DNA of 64,000 bases from Nageia nagi. Taxonomy: Eukaryota > Pinophyta. Of the stretch, positions 25,960-37,592 are shown one piece after another (within the stretch, counting starts at the first letter, position 1; the number at the start of each line of letters is the position of its first letter). The notes under the pieces were generated by a model. That model saw only the letters and a list, made by a program, of their open reading frames with translations. It was not told where the DNA came from and ran no database searches. The position numbers were made by a program, and so were the translations under genes. The stretch spans positions 136,090,001-136,154,000 of the forward strand of contig JBITNC010000001.1 of NCBI GenBank assembly GCA_050084985.1. Reading direction: 5' to 3'.

Positions 25960-26304
25960 ATTTCCCCCCTTCACAAGCATAATGAGAATGAAATCATCCT
26001 AGAATGAAATTATGCTTACAAAGGAAGTAGATAAGAAAGAGAACAAAATTTTGCTACTTCTCTAGTTTAGCTATAAAACTATTTGATCAACTAGGATTGA
26101 TGATATATGTTGCCTCCTCTTTACCTTGTTTTTAATGTGGAATGATTATCCATATAATAAGAACAATGAATAGCAAATATTGACCTAAAAAAGGAGAGAG
26201 AAAACAAAACCTTCCTATATATATATGATGATGATAAACTCCAAAATATATATCAATGATAATGAGAGAAATAATCATTATAAGTGTATGATATCTTTAT
26301 GGTA

Positions 26305-27185
26305 ACACTTAATTCCTTATTCATGGATACAAATCATCATAGTAGAACCAAGCATCCCATTAATGGACTCATACATAATATTTCATCATAAATGATATAG
26401 CAACAAATAGTAAGGAAAAATTTACCATAATATGCATACAACATCATGAAAGCACCAAATATACTATTCATAGAGATAAATCATCATATAAATGCATAAT
26501 GCCTCATTCATGGATGCACACATATGATCGTAATAAAATCACTCATAGATATGGTTAGTTTAAACCCAACCAACAAAGGTGATCATAAACACATGATGAT
26601 CACACCATCATGGAGGTAAAAATATGCCCCATTCATGGGTGCAAACATAAGGCCATAAAGAGTCATTATAGTAATGGTTAGGTTAAACCCAACCAACAAA
26701 GGTGATCATAAAGCCAATCATAGTGGTTGTTAGTTCAAACCCACCAACAAAGGTTATCAAATCATGCCCCAATGTGAATGTCAATAGAATAAAGTGGTTA
26801 GTTCTACCCAAATCAACAAATTAATGCCCAACTCAAAGGGTTTTCATATTTTAATATATGGTATTTTATCAATGTATTCCTAGTAAAGGCATAAAGATGA
26901 TAAATGCCCAACCCAAAGCATTATCATAGTCCAATATATGGGATTTTTTAAATGTCTTCCCAATAAAGACATACATAAATCAAAGAAAAATAATGTGATA
27001 AATGCCTAATCCAAAGGGTTATCATATTCCAACAATTAATGATCATAAAACCATAAAAATGATGGTTATTTAATTTCCACCCAACAAGGATATGTATAAT
27101 TTCTAAACAACACATGATATCATATTTCTCAAAAAGTTTTGATAACATATATACTTGACCAAATATACATTTGACATAAGCAAGA
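26305..27185 (-). other. Family A interior shared with 13114-13990
   Basis: Non-coding. Begins gtaacacttaattcc, the uninterrupted version of the element B target. Contains several AACCAACAAAGGT-type words (about 26568, 26690, 26745) at uneven spacing. From 27190 to 27621 the family A interior continues without coding signal. Confidence 0.65.
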
Positions 27186-27621
27186 ATATGATCATAAAGA
27201 AATGATTTAATTTTTCCCAAACCAAAAATGATATCTTCAAACATTTACAAAGAGACTCATTCTATTTTCCAATAAAATAATTATGTATGCAATCAATACA
27301 ATAGCATTGTGCACAAACTAAAAATTAAATCCAAAAAAGATCAAGAGATAGAAATTTTTCTTGATAAATTTTCAAGTTCATGCCCCTAGGTCCTTCATTC
27401 TAAACCAAAGATAAAAATTACCCTAGAGCTAATGCTATTGGTAGCACCAATGTTGATCATCATAACCCAAATAAGACTAGTCCTTTACTACCATCATCTA
27501 ATAATATGCTTTTGACACAAATCTAACTAAAATTCATCTCAACTGATATCAAACCAAATTAATAAACTAATCTTTTTTCAACCAAATTAAAAATGTTAGC
27601 CTAGCATTGATGTTAGGATAT

Positions 27622-28044
27622 TATTAGGATCCCACATCCTAACATTTACTTAGGCTTATTTATGTTTTAATTAATTTAATTATTTGCTTGTATCGATGTG
27701 TAATGTGAACCATCATATTTTGTAAGGTGAAGCGCCTTTTTGAATGTAAATCGCCAATTAGGATAGGAGGACTATAAATACTTGTAAGAGGAAGAGGGGT
27801 AAAGAGAGCATATTGGAAAATCAATTTTCTTTTTGAGTTGTAAGGAGAAATACCCCTTGAAGTGGCCTTTGATTTGTATTGTTATCAATAAAGTTATTTT
27901 ATTATATTATTTGGTTGTTAATATGAATATATTATTCCATTTGCTTTACTTGATGCATTGTGAGTCTATGGTTATTTTGTATTTCAATATTTCTTATGGT
28001 ATTTAGGGGCAAAAACCCTTTTAAGTTCTTCTAGGTTCCAAACA
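27622..28044 (+). repeat. Chromovirus 5' LTR
   Basis: 423 bp, TATTAGGATCCCACATCCT (TG mutated to TA) to CCAAACA. TATA box ctataaata at 27772-27780. Matches 32884-33299. Confidence 0.9.
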
Positions 28045-28046
28045 AG

Positions 28047-28059
28047 TGGTATTAGAGCC
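28047..28059 (+). promoter_or_regulatory. Chromovirus primer-binding site
   Basis: TGGTATTAGAGCC, two bases after the LTR, one mismatch from the plant initiator-Met tRNA complement TGGTATCAGAGC. Confidence 0.9.
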
Positions 28060-28505
28060 TTGATTTTGGATACCTATGGGCATTTTTGTGTGGTCATACC
28101 AAGTGAGAAACCTAGAAATTATCCATTTTGCATCCAAAAATCTACCCAAATTTTTGTAGATTGGAAGGTTGCATTGAAGTGGAATATTAGAAATTTCTAT
28201 TTTTTAGTTAAAACTCTATCAATTTTTTTCAAAATCTCATAAAACCCTTAATTGTGTCACCCAAAATAGTAGTTCCAAAATAGGAAAAGACTTCTAGAGT
28301 GAATATCTCTCAAACCATGAGGAATTAGCAAATTCTAAGAGTGCTTAAGTTTAAAATTTTGAAAATCATCAAATTGAGACCTAGCCCATTGCTGATATTT
28401 TTTTGAGCTGATCATTTTGATATATAACACCTATACACTTTTTTTAGTTTCCAAAAATAGTAGCTACTAAAAAATAGTAAATCAAGACCTAGCTTGTCTT
28501 TCAAA

Positions 28506-29560
28506 TGGAGGGAAGAAGATCTCAATACCCTACTCTCAAAAAATTAGATCATGAGTTTAAATAGCTCCAAGCTCAACTTGGTGGAGTTGACCTAAAATCT
28601 ATTTTTCAAGAGATAAATGGTAAATTCACTAAATTATTAAAGAAGAATGTTGGATTTGGCACTAAATAAGATTCTACGAACTTGAATTTATTACATGTAC
28701 ATAAAATAGCTCATACAACTCTACAATAATCATTTATGTAATAACCAACCTTGTCCCAAACTATACCAAGTATAATTTTTTAATAATATTTAAGGCATAA
28801 TACTCAATTGCAAGCATAATAGGTGCATATGGGAGCCTATCAAGCCTTCATCCTTCCAAGGATAACTAAGATGGATTTCCATAGATTTGATGAAGAGGAT
28901 CCAATGAGCTAGATTTATAGAACAAAATAATACTTTACATTGAATCAAATTCCTAAGGATCAAAAGGTAAATATTACTTCTTTTTCATTTGAAGTACGAG
29001 GCCATTTAGTGATATCAATGGTTTGAAAAAACTAATGGGACTCCTTTTTTGGGGGGATTTTACACAAAACAAAATTGGTGAGATTTGGCCCAAGTGATTT
29101 TGAGGATTTCACAAGAGCTCTTAAAAAACTTCAAGAAACATAAATGGTGAAAGAATATTAGACATAATTTGAAAATCTTACAAACCATACTGAGGGATTA
29201 GATGAATATTTTTTTAAGAGTTTATTCATTAGTATGTTGAAGGAAGACATCATGGTAGAAGTCAAAATTTTTAATCCTAGGATTATGATATAGGCTACTA
29301 GGTTGGCAAAATTGGCAAAAGAAAAATTCAATGCCCAATGTTGACAAGGGAAGAAACCATTCAACAAACCTCAAGGTTCTCAAGCTACTACTAAACCTAC
29401 CCATTCATTTCAAATTAATCAACTTAGTCAAGAGGAAATGAATGAGTGTATAATAAAGGCCCTTTGCTATAATTATAATGAAAAGTATGCACTTGATAAT
29501 TGGTGTGCTACAAAGAGGTTGTATTTGTTTAAGGCTAATGTTTTTTATTATTTATAGGAT
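28506..29560 (+). pseudogene. Chromovirus gag
   Basis: Reads FHRFDEEDPMS, then TLNQIPKDQKVNI, FGPSDFEDFTRALKKLQET and SLFISMLKEDIMVEV. These follow the plant chromovirus gag pattern (FdG.dP..Wi, FgpsayedP.eaL.kLqQ, f.sGLr.di..ev). A decayed knuckle, CYNYNEKYALDNWC, lies near 29464-29505. Gag assembles the particle. Stops interrupt it at several places. Confidence 0.8.
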
Positions 29561-29619
29561 GATACTATTGTTAAGAAAGTAACTAATGAGCCTAAAATAA
29601 CTGAAGAAGATGTTCCTAT

Positions 29620-29950
29620 AATTTCTTGTAGCGCCCTTGTAGTAATTATGACACCACAAATAATGAAGGTTCATGGATATTTTAAAAAGTAGTCTATCAT
29701 AATTTTACTTGACTCAAGAAGTACACATAATTTCATTAATCCTTGGTTGGCCAAATAGGCTAATTATTATATATATCCTCAACATAATTTTGAAGTAATG
29801 ATTGGAAATGGAGGTAGAATTTCTTGGAAGAGAAAATACTATAATGTTAAGATCAACATGGGTGATTATCACATGTAAAGTGATATGTATGTACTTCCAT
29901 TGGGAGGGTGTGATGTGATCCTAGAATTTCAATGGTTGTGAACATTGAGA
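29620..29950 (+). pseudogene. Chromovirus aspartic protease
   Basis: LLDSRSTHNFINPWLA near 29705-29755 corresponds to the active-site region, consensus l.DSGSthnFi. The catalytic Asp is kept, but the Gly two places on is Arg. DVILEFQWL near 29910 matches the C-terminal D.iLG..WL motif. Cleaves the polyprotein in active relatives. Confidence 0.75.
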
Positions 29951-30259
29951 CTTATACTATGTGACTTGCTTAAACTATGGATAAAATTCATTACTGTAGG
30001 ACATACATATCAAGTCAGTGGACTACATGCTAGTCCATCATATATTATAAGTTCTCATTATATGGAAAATCTTATTTGAAAAGGAAAAAATGGTATGGTA
30101 AGACATCTATTTGCAATACAAACAATTACACAAGAGGGAGGTGCATTAGCAGAGCTGCAAAAACTATTGCAACATCATGAGAAGGTTTTTGAAGAACCAA
30201 AAGGATTACCCCCTAATTGCCCTCAAGACCACACTATATAACTAATTCCTAGCAGTAAA

Positions 30260-31060
30260 CCACCTAATATTCAGTTGTATCACTATCCTTTTTGCAAAAA
30301 GATGAAATTGAAAATTTACTATAGGAGATGTTGGAAGTAGGGATTATCAAGCCAAGTGTTAGTCCTTACTCTTTGTCTATCATATTAGTCTAAAAAAAAG
30401 ATAGATCTTAGCAGTCATGCATAGACTTTTAGGCTCTTAATAAAGTAATTATGAAAGATAAATTTCCTATTCTTATCATTGATTAATAGCTAGATGAGCT
30501 ACATGGAGCTAAATACTTCTCAAAACTAGATCTATGATTGGGATTTTAGCATATCTAACTCTATGAAGAAGATATTCAAAAAATATCTTTTTAGATGTAT
30601 GAGGGTCATCATGAATTTTTAGTAATGTCATATAACCTAACTAATGCTCCTTCAACATTCTAGAGTTTAATGAATTAGGCATTTTCCCCTCATCTTCATA
30701 AATTTCTTTTAGTTTTATTTAATGATATTTTGATCTACAATAAGACATGGGAGGATTATTTGGCATACTTAGATCAAACTTTGCAATTACTTCAAGAGCA
30801 TCAATTATATGCAAATAAATCCAAGTGTTCCTTTGGGCTATATGAGATTGAATACTTTGGGCATGTCATTTCTAAGGATGGAGTCAAAGTAGATCCATAT
30901 ATAACTACAGACATGCAAGATTGGCCTATTCCAAAATCACTCAAGGGACCATAAGGATTTATGGGTTTAACAAGTTACTATCAAAAATTTGTAAAGAATA
31001 TTTCTATAAACTAAAGGAGGTAATGTGCTCTACCCCTATTTTAGCCATGCCATATTTTTC
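30260..31060 (+). pseudogene. Chromovirus reverse transcriptase
   Basis: ALNKVIMKDKFPI, LDELHGAKYFSKLDL, EGHHEFLVMSYNLTNAPSTF, then LFNDILIY (the catalytic YVDD-type box, with the first Asp changed to Asn) near 30717-30740. The thumb region follows (LQEHQLYANKSKCSFG, EYFGHVISKDGVKVDP, GFMGLTSYYQKFVKN). Stops fall at conserved positions, for example TAG in place of Gln at 30661-30663. Longest open piece is 30730-30954. Confidence 0.88.
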
Positions 31061-31069
31061 CAAAACATT

Positions 31070-31420
31070 TATAATTGATATTATTGCCTCTAGATTACAG
31101 ACCCTTGGTTTTCACTAGTAAGGCATTATCAAGCCAAAATTTGGCTATATCCACCTATGAAAAGGAGATGCTAGCAATAATTCATGTAATTCAAAAATGG
31201 AGATCCTACTTCATTGGTCAACATTTTATTAAATGGACATATCACCATAGTATAAAGTATGTTATGGAATAATGAATTATGATAACTAAACAACAAAAGT
31301 AGGTGACCAAACTATTAGGGTATGACTACGAAATAGTGTATAAAAAGGGTTCAAATAATATGGTTGTGAATACTCTTTCCTATAAATTTGAGGAACCTAC
31401 AGCACTTCAAGCAATTTCAC
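31070..31420 (+). pseudogene. Chromovirus RNase H
   Basis: PLVFTSKALSSQNLAISTYEKEMLAIIHVIQKWRS without the run being complete: the segments SKALS, YEKEMLAI and WRSYFIGQHF are the usual RNase H landmarks, then KLLGYDYEIVYKKGSNN and the position of the ADaLSr box (here VNTLSYK). Confidence 0.82.
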
Positions 31421-31599
31421 TACCACTTCCTTAGTGGCTAGAGCAATTGAAATGGGAATGGCTTCAAGATGATTGAATTTAGGCATTAATTCAACAACTT
31501 CATACTAATCTTGCTAGTAAATTGAATTTCTCTTGGGAATATGGAGTTTTATATTTCAAAGGTTGCATTACATTGCCATCCACTTCTTCTTGTATGAAA

Positions 31600-32345
31600 T
31601 CAATACTTAAGGAATTGCATGTTGCACTATTAACCAAACACTCAAGGTTTCTTAAAACTTATAAAAGAGTTTTTTGACCTTTTTATTAGGATAAAATGAA
31701 ATAGGAAATCCAGAAATTTATTTTTGAATGTGATGTTTATCATCATTAGAAAGGTAAAATAGTTGGCACTTTTGGTTTACTTATGTTCTTACCTATCCCA
31801 AGTTGTACTTGGATTGATATTTTGATGGACTTCATTGAAGGTATCCCCAAGTATCAAGGTAAATATATTATTCTGATGGTAGCTAATCAGTTATCTAAGT
31901 ATCCATAATTTTTCTCTTTATCACATCCATTTAAAGTTATCAATGTGGCTCAACTTTTTATTGATAATATTTTCAAGCTTCATTGTATGCCCTCTATCAT
32001 AGTTATTGATCAAGACCCTATATTCATTAGTAAATTCTAGTAAGAATTTTTTAAACTATAAGGAACTCAACTCAAAATGAGTTTGACCTATCACCCCTAA
32101 ATTGGTGGATAGTCTAAAAGTATTAATAAGTGCTTGAAAACCTATTTGTGTTATTTTGCATCAGCCCAACTAGTTCATTGGGTAAAATGGCTTCCTTTGG
32201 CAGAATGATGGTATAACACTTCATACCATATAACTATTTAGATAATACCATATTAAGCATTGTACATTTAGGCACCACTCACAATAGCAACATATATCCC
32301 AGGTAGCATGAAGGTCTAATTAGTTGATACTAATTTACATACTCA
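31600..32345 (+). pseudogene. Chromovirus integrase
   Basis: A degenerate zinc-binding start (LKTYKRVF, then FECDVYHH) leads to the core: WIDILMDFIEGIPKYQGK (first Asp), IIVIDQDPIFISKF (second Asp), TYHP and IGG followed by a stop and SK where the catalytic Glu is expected in HPQTDGQSE-type sequence. WYNTSYH follows. The Glu is Lys and the two Gln codons are TAA (32098-32100) and TAG (32110-32112). Confidence 0.85.
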
Positions 32346-32509
32346 CGAAGATATTCTTTGTATTCTTCAAGAGAATTTATGGAGTGCTCAACACTATATG
32401 TAGTAATAGGATGATTATAATCATATGAAATGGGAATTTCAAGAAGGTGATATGGTCTTCCTGCACCTTTAGCCATATAGACATAAATCCTTAAGTATTA
32501 AAGGTTCTC

Positions 32510-32830
32510 AAAAATTAGCTCCAAAATTTTATGACCTTACAAAGTTCTCCAACACATTAGACCTGTTGCTCATAAGTTAGAGTTATCAATGTCCTCCAAG
32601 GTTCATCCTATATTTCAAGTTTCATGTCTGAAAAAGGTATTGGGATCATAGGTTCAAATTCAATAAGAGTTACTAGAATTCACTAATGATGGCTCCATCA
32701 AGAGTGAACCCAAAGTAGTCTTGGACAAATGCATACTCAACCTTCATCATCACATTATAACTTAGGTTTTGATTTAGTGTTGGGGTCTAGCACTTGAATA
32801 TGCAACATGGGAAAAATCTAATGAGTTTTA
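32510..32830 (+). pseudogene. Chromovirus GPY/F module and chromodomain
   Basis: PKFY.PYKVLQHI, VAHKLELS and SSKVHPIFQVSCLKK form the GPY/F-like module at the integrase end. It is followed by VVLDKCIL and CWGLALEYATWE near 32770-32815, which fits the chromodomain end (vkW.gLp...aTWE). In active relatives the chromodomain guides insertion to marked chromatin. The first aromatic-cage residues are not readable. Confidence 0.75.
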
Positions 32831-32883
32831 ATAGGAGTTTTTAAGTTTCCAACTTTGAGGAGAAAGTTTTTTTCTAAGAGGCA

Positions 32884-33299
32884 TGTTAGGATCCCACATC
32901 CTAGTATTTACTTAAGCTTATTTATGTTTTAGTTAATTTAATTATTTTCTTATATCAAATTGTAATATGAACCATCATAGTTTGTAAGTTGAAGCATCAT
33001 TTTGAATGTAAACTACCAATTAGGGTAGGAGGACTATAAATACTTGTAAGAGAAGTAAAGAGAGAATCTTGGAAAATTAATTATGTTTTTGAGTTGCAAG
33101 GAGGAAGCCCCCTTAAAGTAGCCTATGATTTGTATTGCTATCAGTAAATTTATTTTGTTATGTTATCTAGTTGTTAATCTAAGTATATTATTCCATTTTC
33201 TTTACTTGATGAATGATGAGTTTGTGGTTATTTTATATTTTAGTATTTCTTATGGTATTCGATTCAAAACCCCATTTTAGTTTTCCTAGATTCCTAATA
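32884..33299 (+). repeat. Chromovirus 3' LTR
   Basis: 416 bp, TGTTAGGATCCCACATCCT to CCTAATA; TATA box ctataaata at 33034-33042. Directly followed by the target duplication copy gatac. Confidence 0.9.
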
Positions 33300-33304
33300 G
33301 ATAC

Positions 33305-35100
33305 TTACATATTTTGATATTGTAATTTTTACTAACTAAACCTCTAATTCATATTGATATTTCTAAAACTAATTCTTGACAATTAAGATTGAATCCAAAA
33401 TAAAAAATTCCAAACCAAAATTGAATTCCTAATCCATACATGACTAAATTCAGAACTAATGCTCATACTAAACTTAAAAACTATCATATAATGGGTTACA
33501 CCAATTCATATTTATAATATCATAACATAATTAATTATAAAAACATTTATTTGATTTAAAACATATCAAATTCTTTATGGCAACTCAGACTTAGCAATTT
33601 TTGGTCATGACAATTTTGGCAATATTAACATGCATAGCAACTTATGAACCATTGCAAGGTTATCACATCAAGAAAGAAACCATAAAATCATATTCACTAT
33701 CTCAACAATTAATATGCATATCTGATTTTTGTTGAACTTGAATTACCATAATAAAAACTTGCTTTCTTGACACTCTTGCAATTTCTTGGCAACTTTTCGA
33801 TAATATTTTGGTAACTTTTGTACTTATGCTTGAAACAACTCCAAATTGCATGAAACCATGATAAATAATTATCAAAAAATAGTTATAAAATTTATTACAT
33901 ACTTACCTTCAAATATGATCTTTTATTTTCTCCATTCATGATTTTGACCCACTTGGTTCATGACTAGCCCATCCTTGCAAAACCTATCATTTTTACGAAC
34001 TTGCCAACTGGCAAGAAGCATAACTTATGGTACACATATAATATTGACCTTATTCTTTTTGCATATAAAATAATAAATAACATAATTTTCTCAAAATATC
34101 ATACATGATCATGTTCTAAGCAAGAATGACTGATTGAGGGGCTAAATCATACTTATTTCACACTTTGTAGACCTAAAATCTTCAAATGACCATAATTTTT
34201 GATCTGTAAAGAATTTTGAGATGACTCTTTTTTTAATTTACATGATTTTTCAAGCTCTTTATAAATATAAAATTATATTTTACTTCTATTATCAATTACC
34301 CTAACATCAGCATTGGGAGTCCTTAAGAAAAACATATCAAAATTCACCCTAGAAATATTTATTATCAATCTAAACCTAACATTTATGATCCCTAATATTT
34401 CATGTCTGATATTTTTTATTTTTAGGATTTATATCTCCCTAAAATATCTTTGACAATTTTGACATACTTGGATAAATTTTAATAAACATGGATGAATTGG
34501 AGAAACTTAGATAATGTGACCAAAAAGATATGTAGACAAAAACACATAACAAAATGATGGTTAATTTTACCCCCAACAAACAAAGGGGAAAATAATACAA
34601 GTAAAGGTTGATTATGCCCCCAACCTACAAAGGGTAAAATAATAAAATTGAAGGTTAATTATGCCTCCAACCTACAAAGGGTAAAATAACACAAGTGAAG
34701 GTTAATTATGCCTTCAACATACAAAGGGAAAAAGAACACAAAATGCAAAATGAAATGTAATCTATCCTATGTAAAATGCATGCCTAACCTATATGATAAT
34801 GCACTTCTTATATATATGAAACATAATGAATATAAAAATTTCATGTAAAATTTAGGTAACTTATTTTTCATTTCTTGACATATTGCCTTACCAATTCTAA
34901 TGGTTATTTATATTCCATATTTTTCATGTATCATTTTGAATATGGATGATGAATATGGTAGAGTTTGCATTACCAAAAAAATAAATTATTATTTTTCTTG
35001 AATTAGGTATGTTTGTACTAGCAACTCTATTAATACATAATCATATTCAACAAACTCATTAAGAACACTAGTAGCAACATAAATGTCATCATTAGTATTT
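33305..35100 (-). other. Family A copy 2 interior, non-coding part
   Basis: AT-rich without open frames of interest. The part 33540-34300 resembles 49.3-49.7 kb in the same direction (ttgcaa.ttc.tggcaa, gaaacaactccaaatt.catgaaa). Includes the 47-bp array listed separately. Confidence 0.5.
34559..34746. repeat. Four tandem 47-bp units in family A
   Basis: Units start at 34559, 34606, 34653 and 34700 with exact 47-bp period. The core is ggttaattatgcccccaac followed by ctacaaaggg and an A-rich tail. The core word resembles the 39-bp units of element B. Confidence 0.92.
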
Positions 35101-35182
35101 TCAATATCCTCACTATTTATATCATTGGCATCATTAGATTCATCTATAAGCCCTTTTTATTCTTCAAAAAAATTTCATTTTT

Positions 35183-36049
35183 TCAACAAGTAATTTTTCC
35201 ACTTTGTAGAAGTTTATGGAATTTTTTCTTCATGCTAATACATCCATTAGTTAAATGATCTTTGACTTTGTGATATAAGCAAACATTATTCTCTTTATAC
35301 CAACTATGTTTCCTTTTATTTACATCATATTCCTTTCCCTTTTTTGATGTTATCAATCCTTTTTCTAACCAAGCTTTAAACATTTTTGTAGGATCCATTA
35401 GCAATTTATAAAAATATTCATCTTTACTTTTTCTTCACTCATAGAAACATTAGTATTAAAATAACAAGTGCAATATTCTTATTCAGAATATGAGTATGAA
35501 TGCTCATATTGGTGTGAATGTTGGTGTTTATCATTCAAAAGAAAATCATCCAATTCATATTCATTACTTATGAAATCATATAAATATCTAGCTACCTTAG
35601 ATGCATTACATTTACCCTTCTCGCTCTTTAGATATTCAATAAAATCATTTAAATGATTATTTCTAATGAGGCATATTTATGAAGTATTTTTTCACATATC
35701 TTATTCGAGAAAAGAAACTATACCAATATACTTAGTACCAATTGCAACATCCATTGCATGAAGAAAGTCAACAAAATCATCTTTAGTTAGAATAGTAGTA
35801 TCATTAACATTGGAAATGATATATCATTAGTAATATCATTCAAAGAAATATCATCAATCATAGATTCTTGACTATCATTATCATTAGTTTGAGTATCAAC
35901 ATCATAATAAAATCACTAGTAACAATATTATTAGCAACATGATCCTTAACAATATCATCATCATTTTTAATTTTCTTAAGTATGTTCCTTACCTCATGAA
36001 GCTCCTCATCTTTGACATTTGTAGTAGGCATATAATTATGACCAAACAT
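35183..36049 (-). pseudogene. Family A gag remnant
   Basis: Two open pieces. The first, 36049-35858, reads MFGHNYMPTTNVKDEELHEV, then an acidic stretch (KIKNDDD), about 680 bp from the LTR where gag should start. The second, 35404-35183, reads KHSWYKENNVCLYHKVKDHLT, NGC and KKKFHKLLQSGKI, keeping Cys-x2-His, the second His and the final Cys of the Tat-type knuckle. The sequence between them is broken. No protease or RT follows on the minus strand. Gag-only content suggests dependence on another element for enzymes. Confidence 0.55.
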
Positions 36050-36713
36050 AACACATATTGTAATACATAAGCTACTAAATAATGTTATTCATGTCACACA
36101 TATTAGTACAATAGCACATAGAAAAACAAATCATGATATACATGTAGGATATATTATGGAAGATAATATGCCATTATGTGCAAAATATGATTTTTAAAAA
36201 GCACCAATATGTCCCATAAATAATTATATATGAATGAGATTAAAAAATTTAATGCAAAAACTCACCAATTTAACCAAAATGAGCTTCAAAATCAAGGGCT
36301 TTATGCAAAAATGAAATTTCAAAAAAAATCTCAACTCAAAATCCCATGAAAATGCATACAAGAAAATCCAATATTATCCTTTAAAAGTTGCCTACATGAA
36401 TATCTAGGATTCAAGTAAAATTCTAGGGTGAAAATGCACACTAAATCTTCAAACATTAGGCTTAAAATCAAGTGTTTTGACCAAAAGTGAAATTCTACAA
36501 AATAAAAATACCCTCAATATTTTGATAATTCTAAAGTAGTAATGATTTATAATTTTATAAAAAACAATTATGATAAATAAAGAGCAAACAAAATTGATAT
36601 GGATTCCTATGAAAAATTATATAAAAAATATGATATGCTAAAATCACAAAAAAATAGAGTAGGTTCGAGCAACACTTTCCAACCCTTATTAAGAGATGGA
36701 TATGCTACAAAAA

Positions 36714-36727
36714 TTTAGGCACCAATA
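36714..36727 (-). promoter_or_regulatory. Family A primer-binding site
   Basis: Minus strand: LTR end CATTCAACA, then ATTGGTGCCTAAATTT. TGG at the expected place; tRNA not identified. Shows that 36728-37587 is the 5' LTR. Confidence 0.65.
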
Positions 36728-37587
36728 TGTTGAATGTTTGTAGTGACCCCTAGGATAACCTAAGTAAAAACTATGCTAAACATTCACATGTGATAATACA
36801 TAATAATATGTAAAAAACCAAATAATAAGGAATACAATAATCTGAAATACTTGAATAATGAAATAATGTATAAATGAAGTATTCAAATTATTGGATCAGG
36901 TTTGATGCTAAATAAACCTAAGAAGATAAGAGATTCAAAAGAGATAAATACCCATCACCTTACCTATATGCTTAATAGATATGAATATAGGAACTTATCA
37001 TGGATAGGCAATCTTGATATACAAACTCCACACCAATAGCAGATAGGAACACCAACACAGATGTATATGATAGCATAGATGTTGATCTCAAAAATAGTAA
37101 TGCTAATTCCAATGAAAGAATGGATGCTAAGCTTCCAATTAGTACATTCTACAACTAAGATGTAAATAATAGTATAATAAATGTAACCCTAATCTATCAT
37201 ATAATAATGAAATGAAATAATGATAGTGCTCATTTGATAATCAAATCTCTATCCCAATAAGCAACATTGAAGAATACCTTGGAAGATAATAAGCATAAGT
37301 ATATCAAGAAGAGATCTCATGATGAACCCATGTGAGTTATTCCCCCCTTATAGGTAAGTGTAATCCTTCATAGAATGCCTTGAGGCTAGCACTAATTTTG
37401 GGGTACCTATGAGAATAGAAAGATACCACATGAGTAATGTTTTATAACATGACAACATAGCAAATAATCATATAAATGATATAATGTAACATTGATATAA
37501 TAAAATACTTAATAACATGATATAATATTAATATGATAAAATACCTAAGTGTGACCACCTTAGTTGGACCAAAATTAGGTGTCAACA
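36728..37587 (-). repeat. Family A LTR (5' LTR of copy 2)
   Basis: 860 bp, plus-strand ends TGTTGAATG and GGTGTCAACA, giving a perfect TGTTGA/TCAACA pair. Best preserved A LTR in the window. Confidence 0.85.
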
Positions 37588-37592
37588 TAGTG

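Larger units (their letters stand above)
27622..33299 (+). mobile_element. Full-length chromodomain Gypsy (chromovirus), decayed
   Basis: 5.68 kb with 5' LTR, initiator-Met-type primer site, gag, protease, RT, RNase H, integrase, GPY/F-like module, chromodomain and 3' LTR, all on the plus strand. Flanking direct repeats gatat (27617-27621) and gatac (33300-33304) differ by one base. Family A sequence resumes on both sides. LTRs differ at roughly one base in ten over their first 160 bp (my count by eye), so the insertion is old. Many in-frame stops make it inactive. Confidence 0.9.
25156..37587 (-). mobile_element. Family A gag-type Gypsy, copy 2, split by the chromodomain Gypsy
   Basis: 3' LTR 25156-25959, interior 25960-27621, insertion 27622-33299, interior 33305-36727, 5' LTR 36728-37587. 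Without the insertion it is about 6.75 kb. Gag remnants lie on the minus strand between about 35.1 and 36.1 kb; no pol is seen. Flanks are cattg (25151-25155) and tagtg (37588-37592), not a clean duplication, so pairing of the two LTRs is based on orientation, order and family. Confidence 0.65.

Noticed and set aside
27622-33299. Endogenous pararetrovirus instead of a retrotransposon
   Set aside because: LTRs, integrase and a chromodomain are present, which pararetroviruses lack.
34559-34746. CRISPR-like array
   Set aside because: 47-bp head-to-tail units with no unique spacers, inside a retroelement in plant DNA; an ordinary tandem repeat.
25151-37592. Target duplication for family A copy 2
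   Set aside because: cattg versus tagtg match at only three of five bases, and copy 1 shares the left flank by duplication, so I do not claim a TSD.
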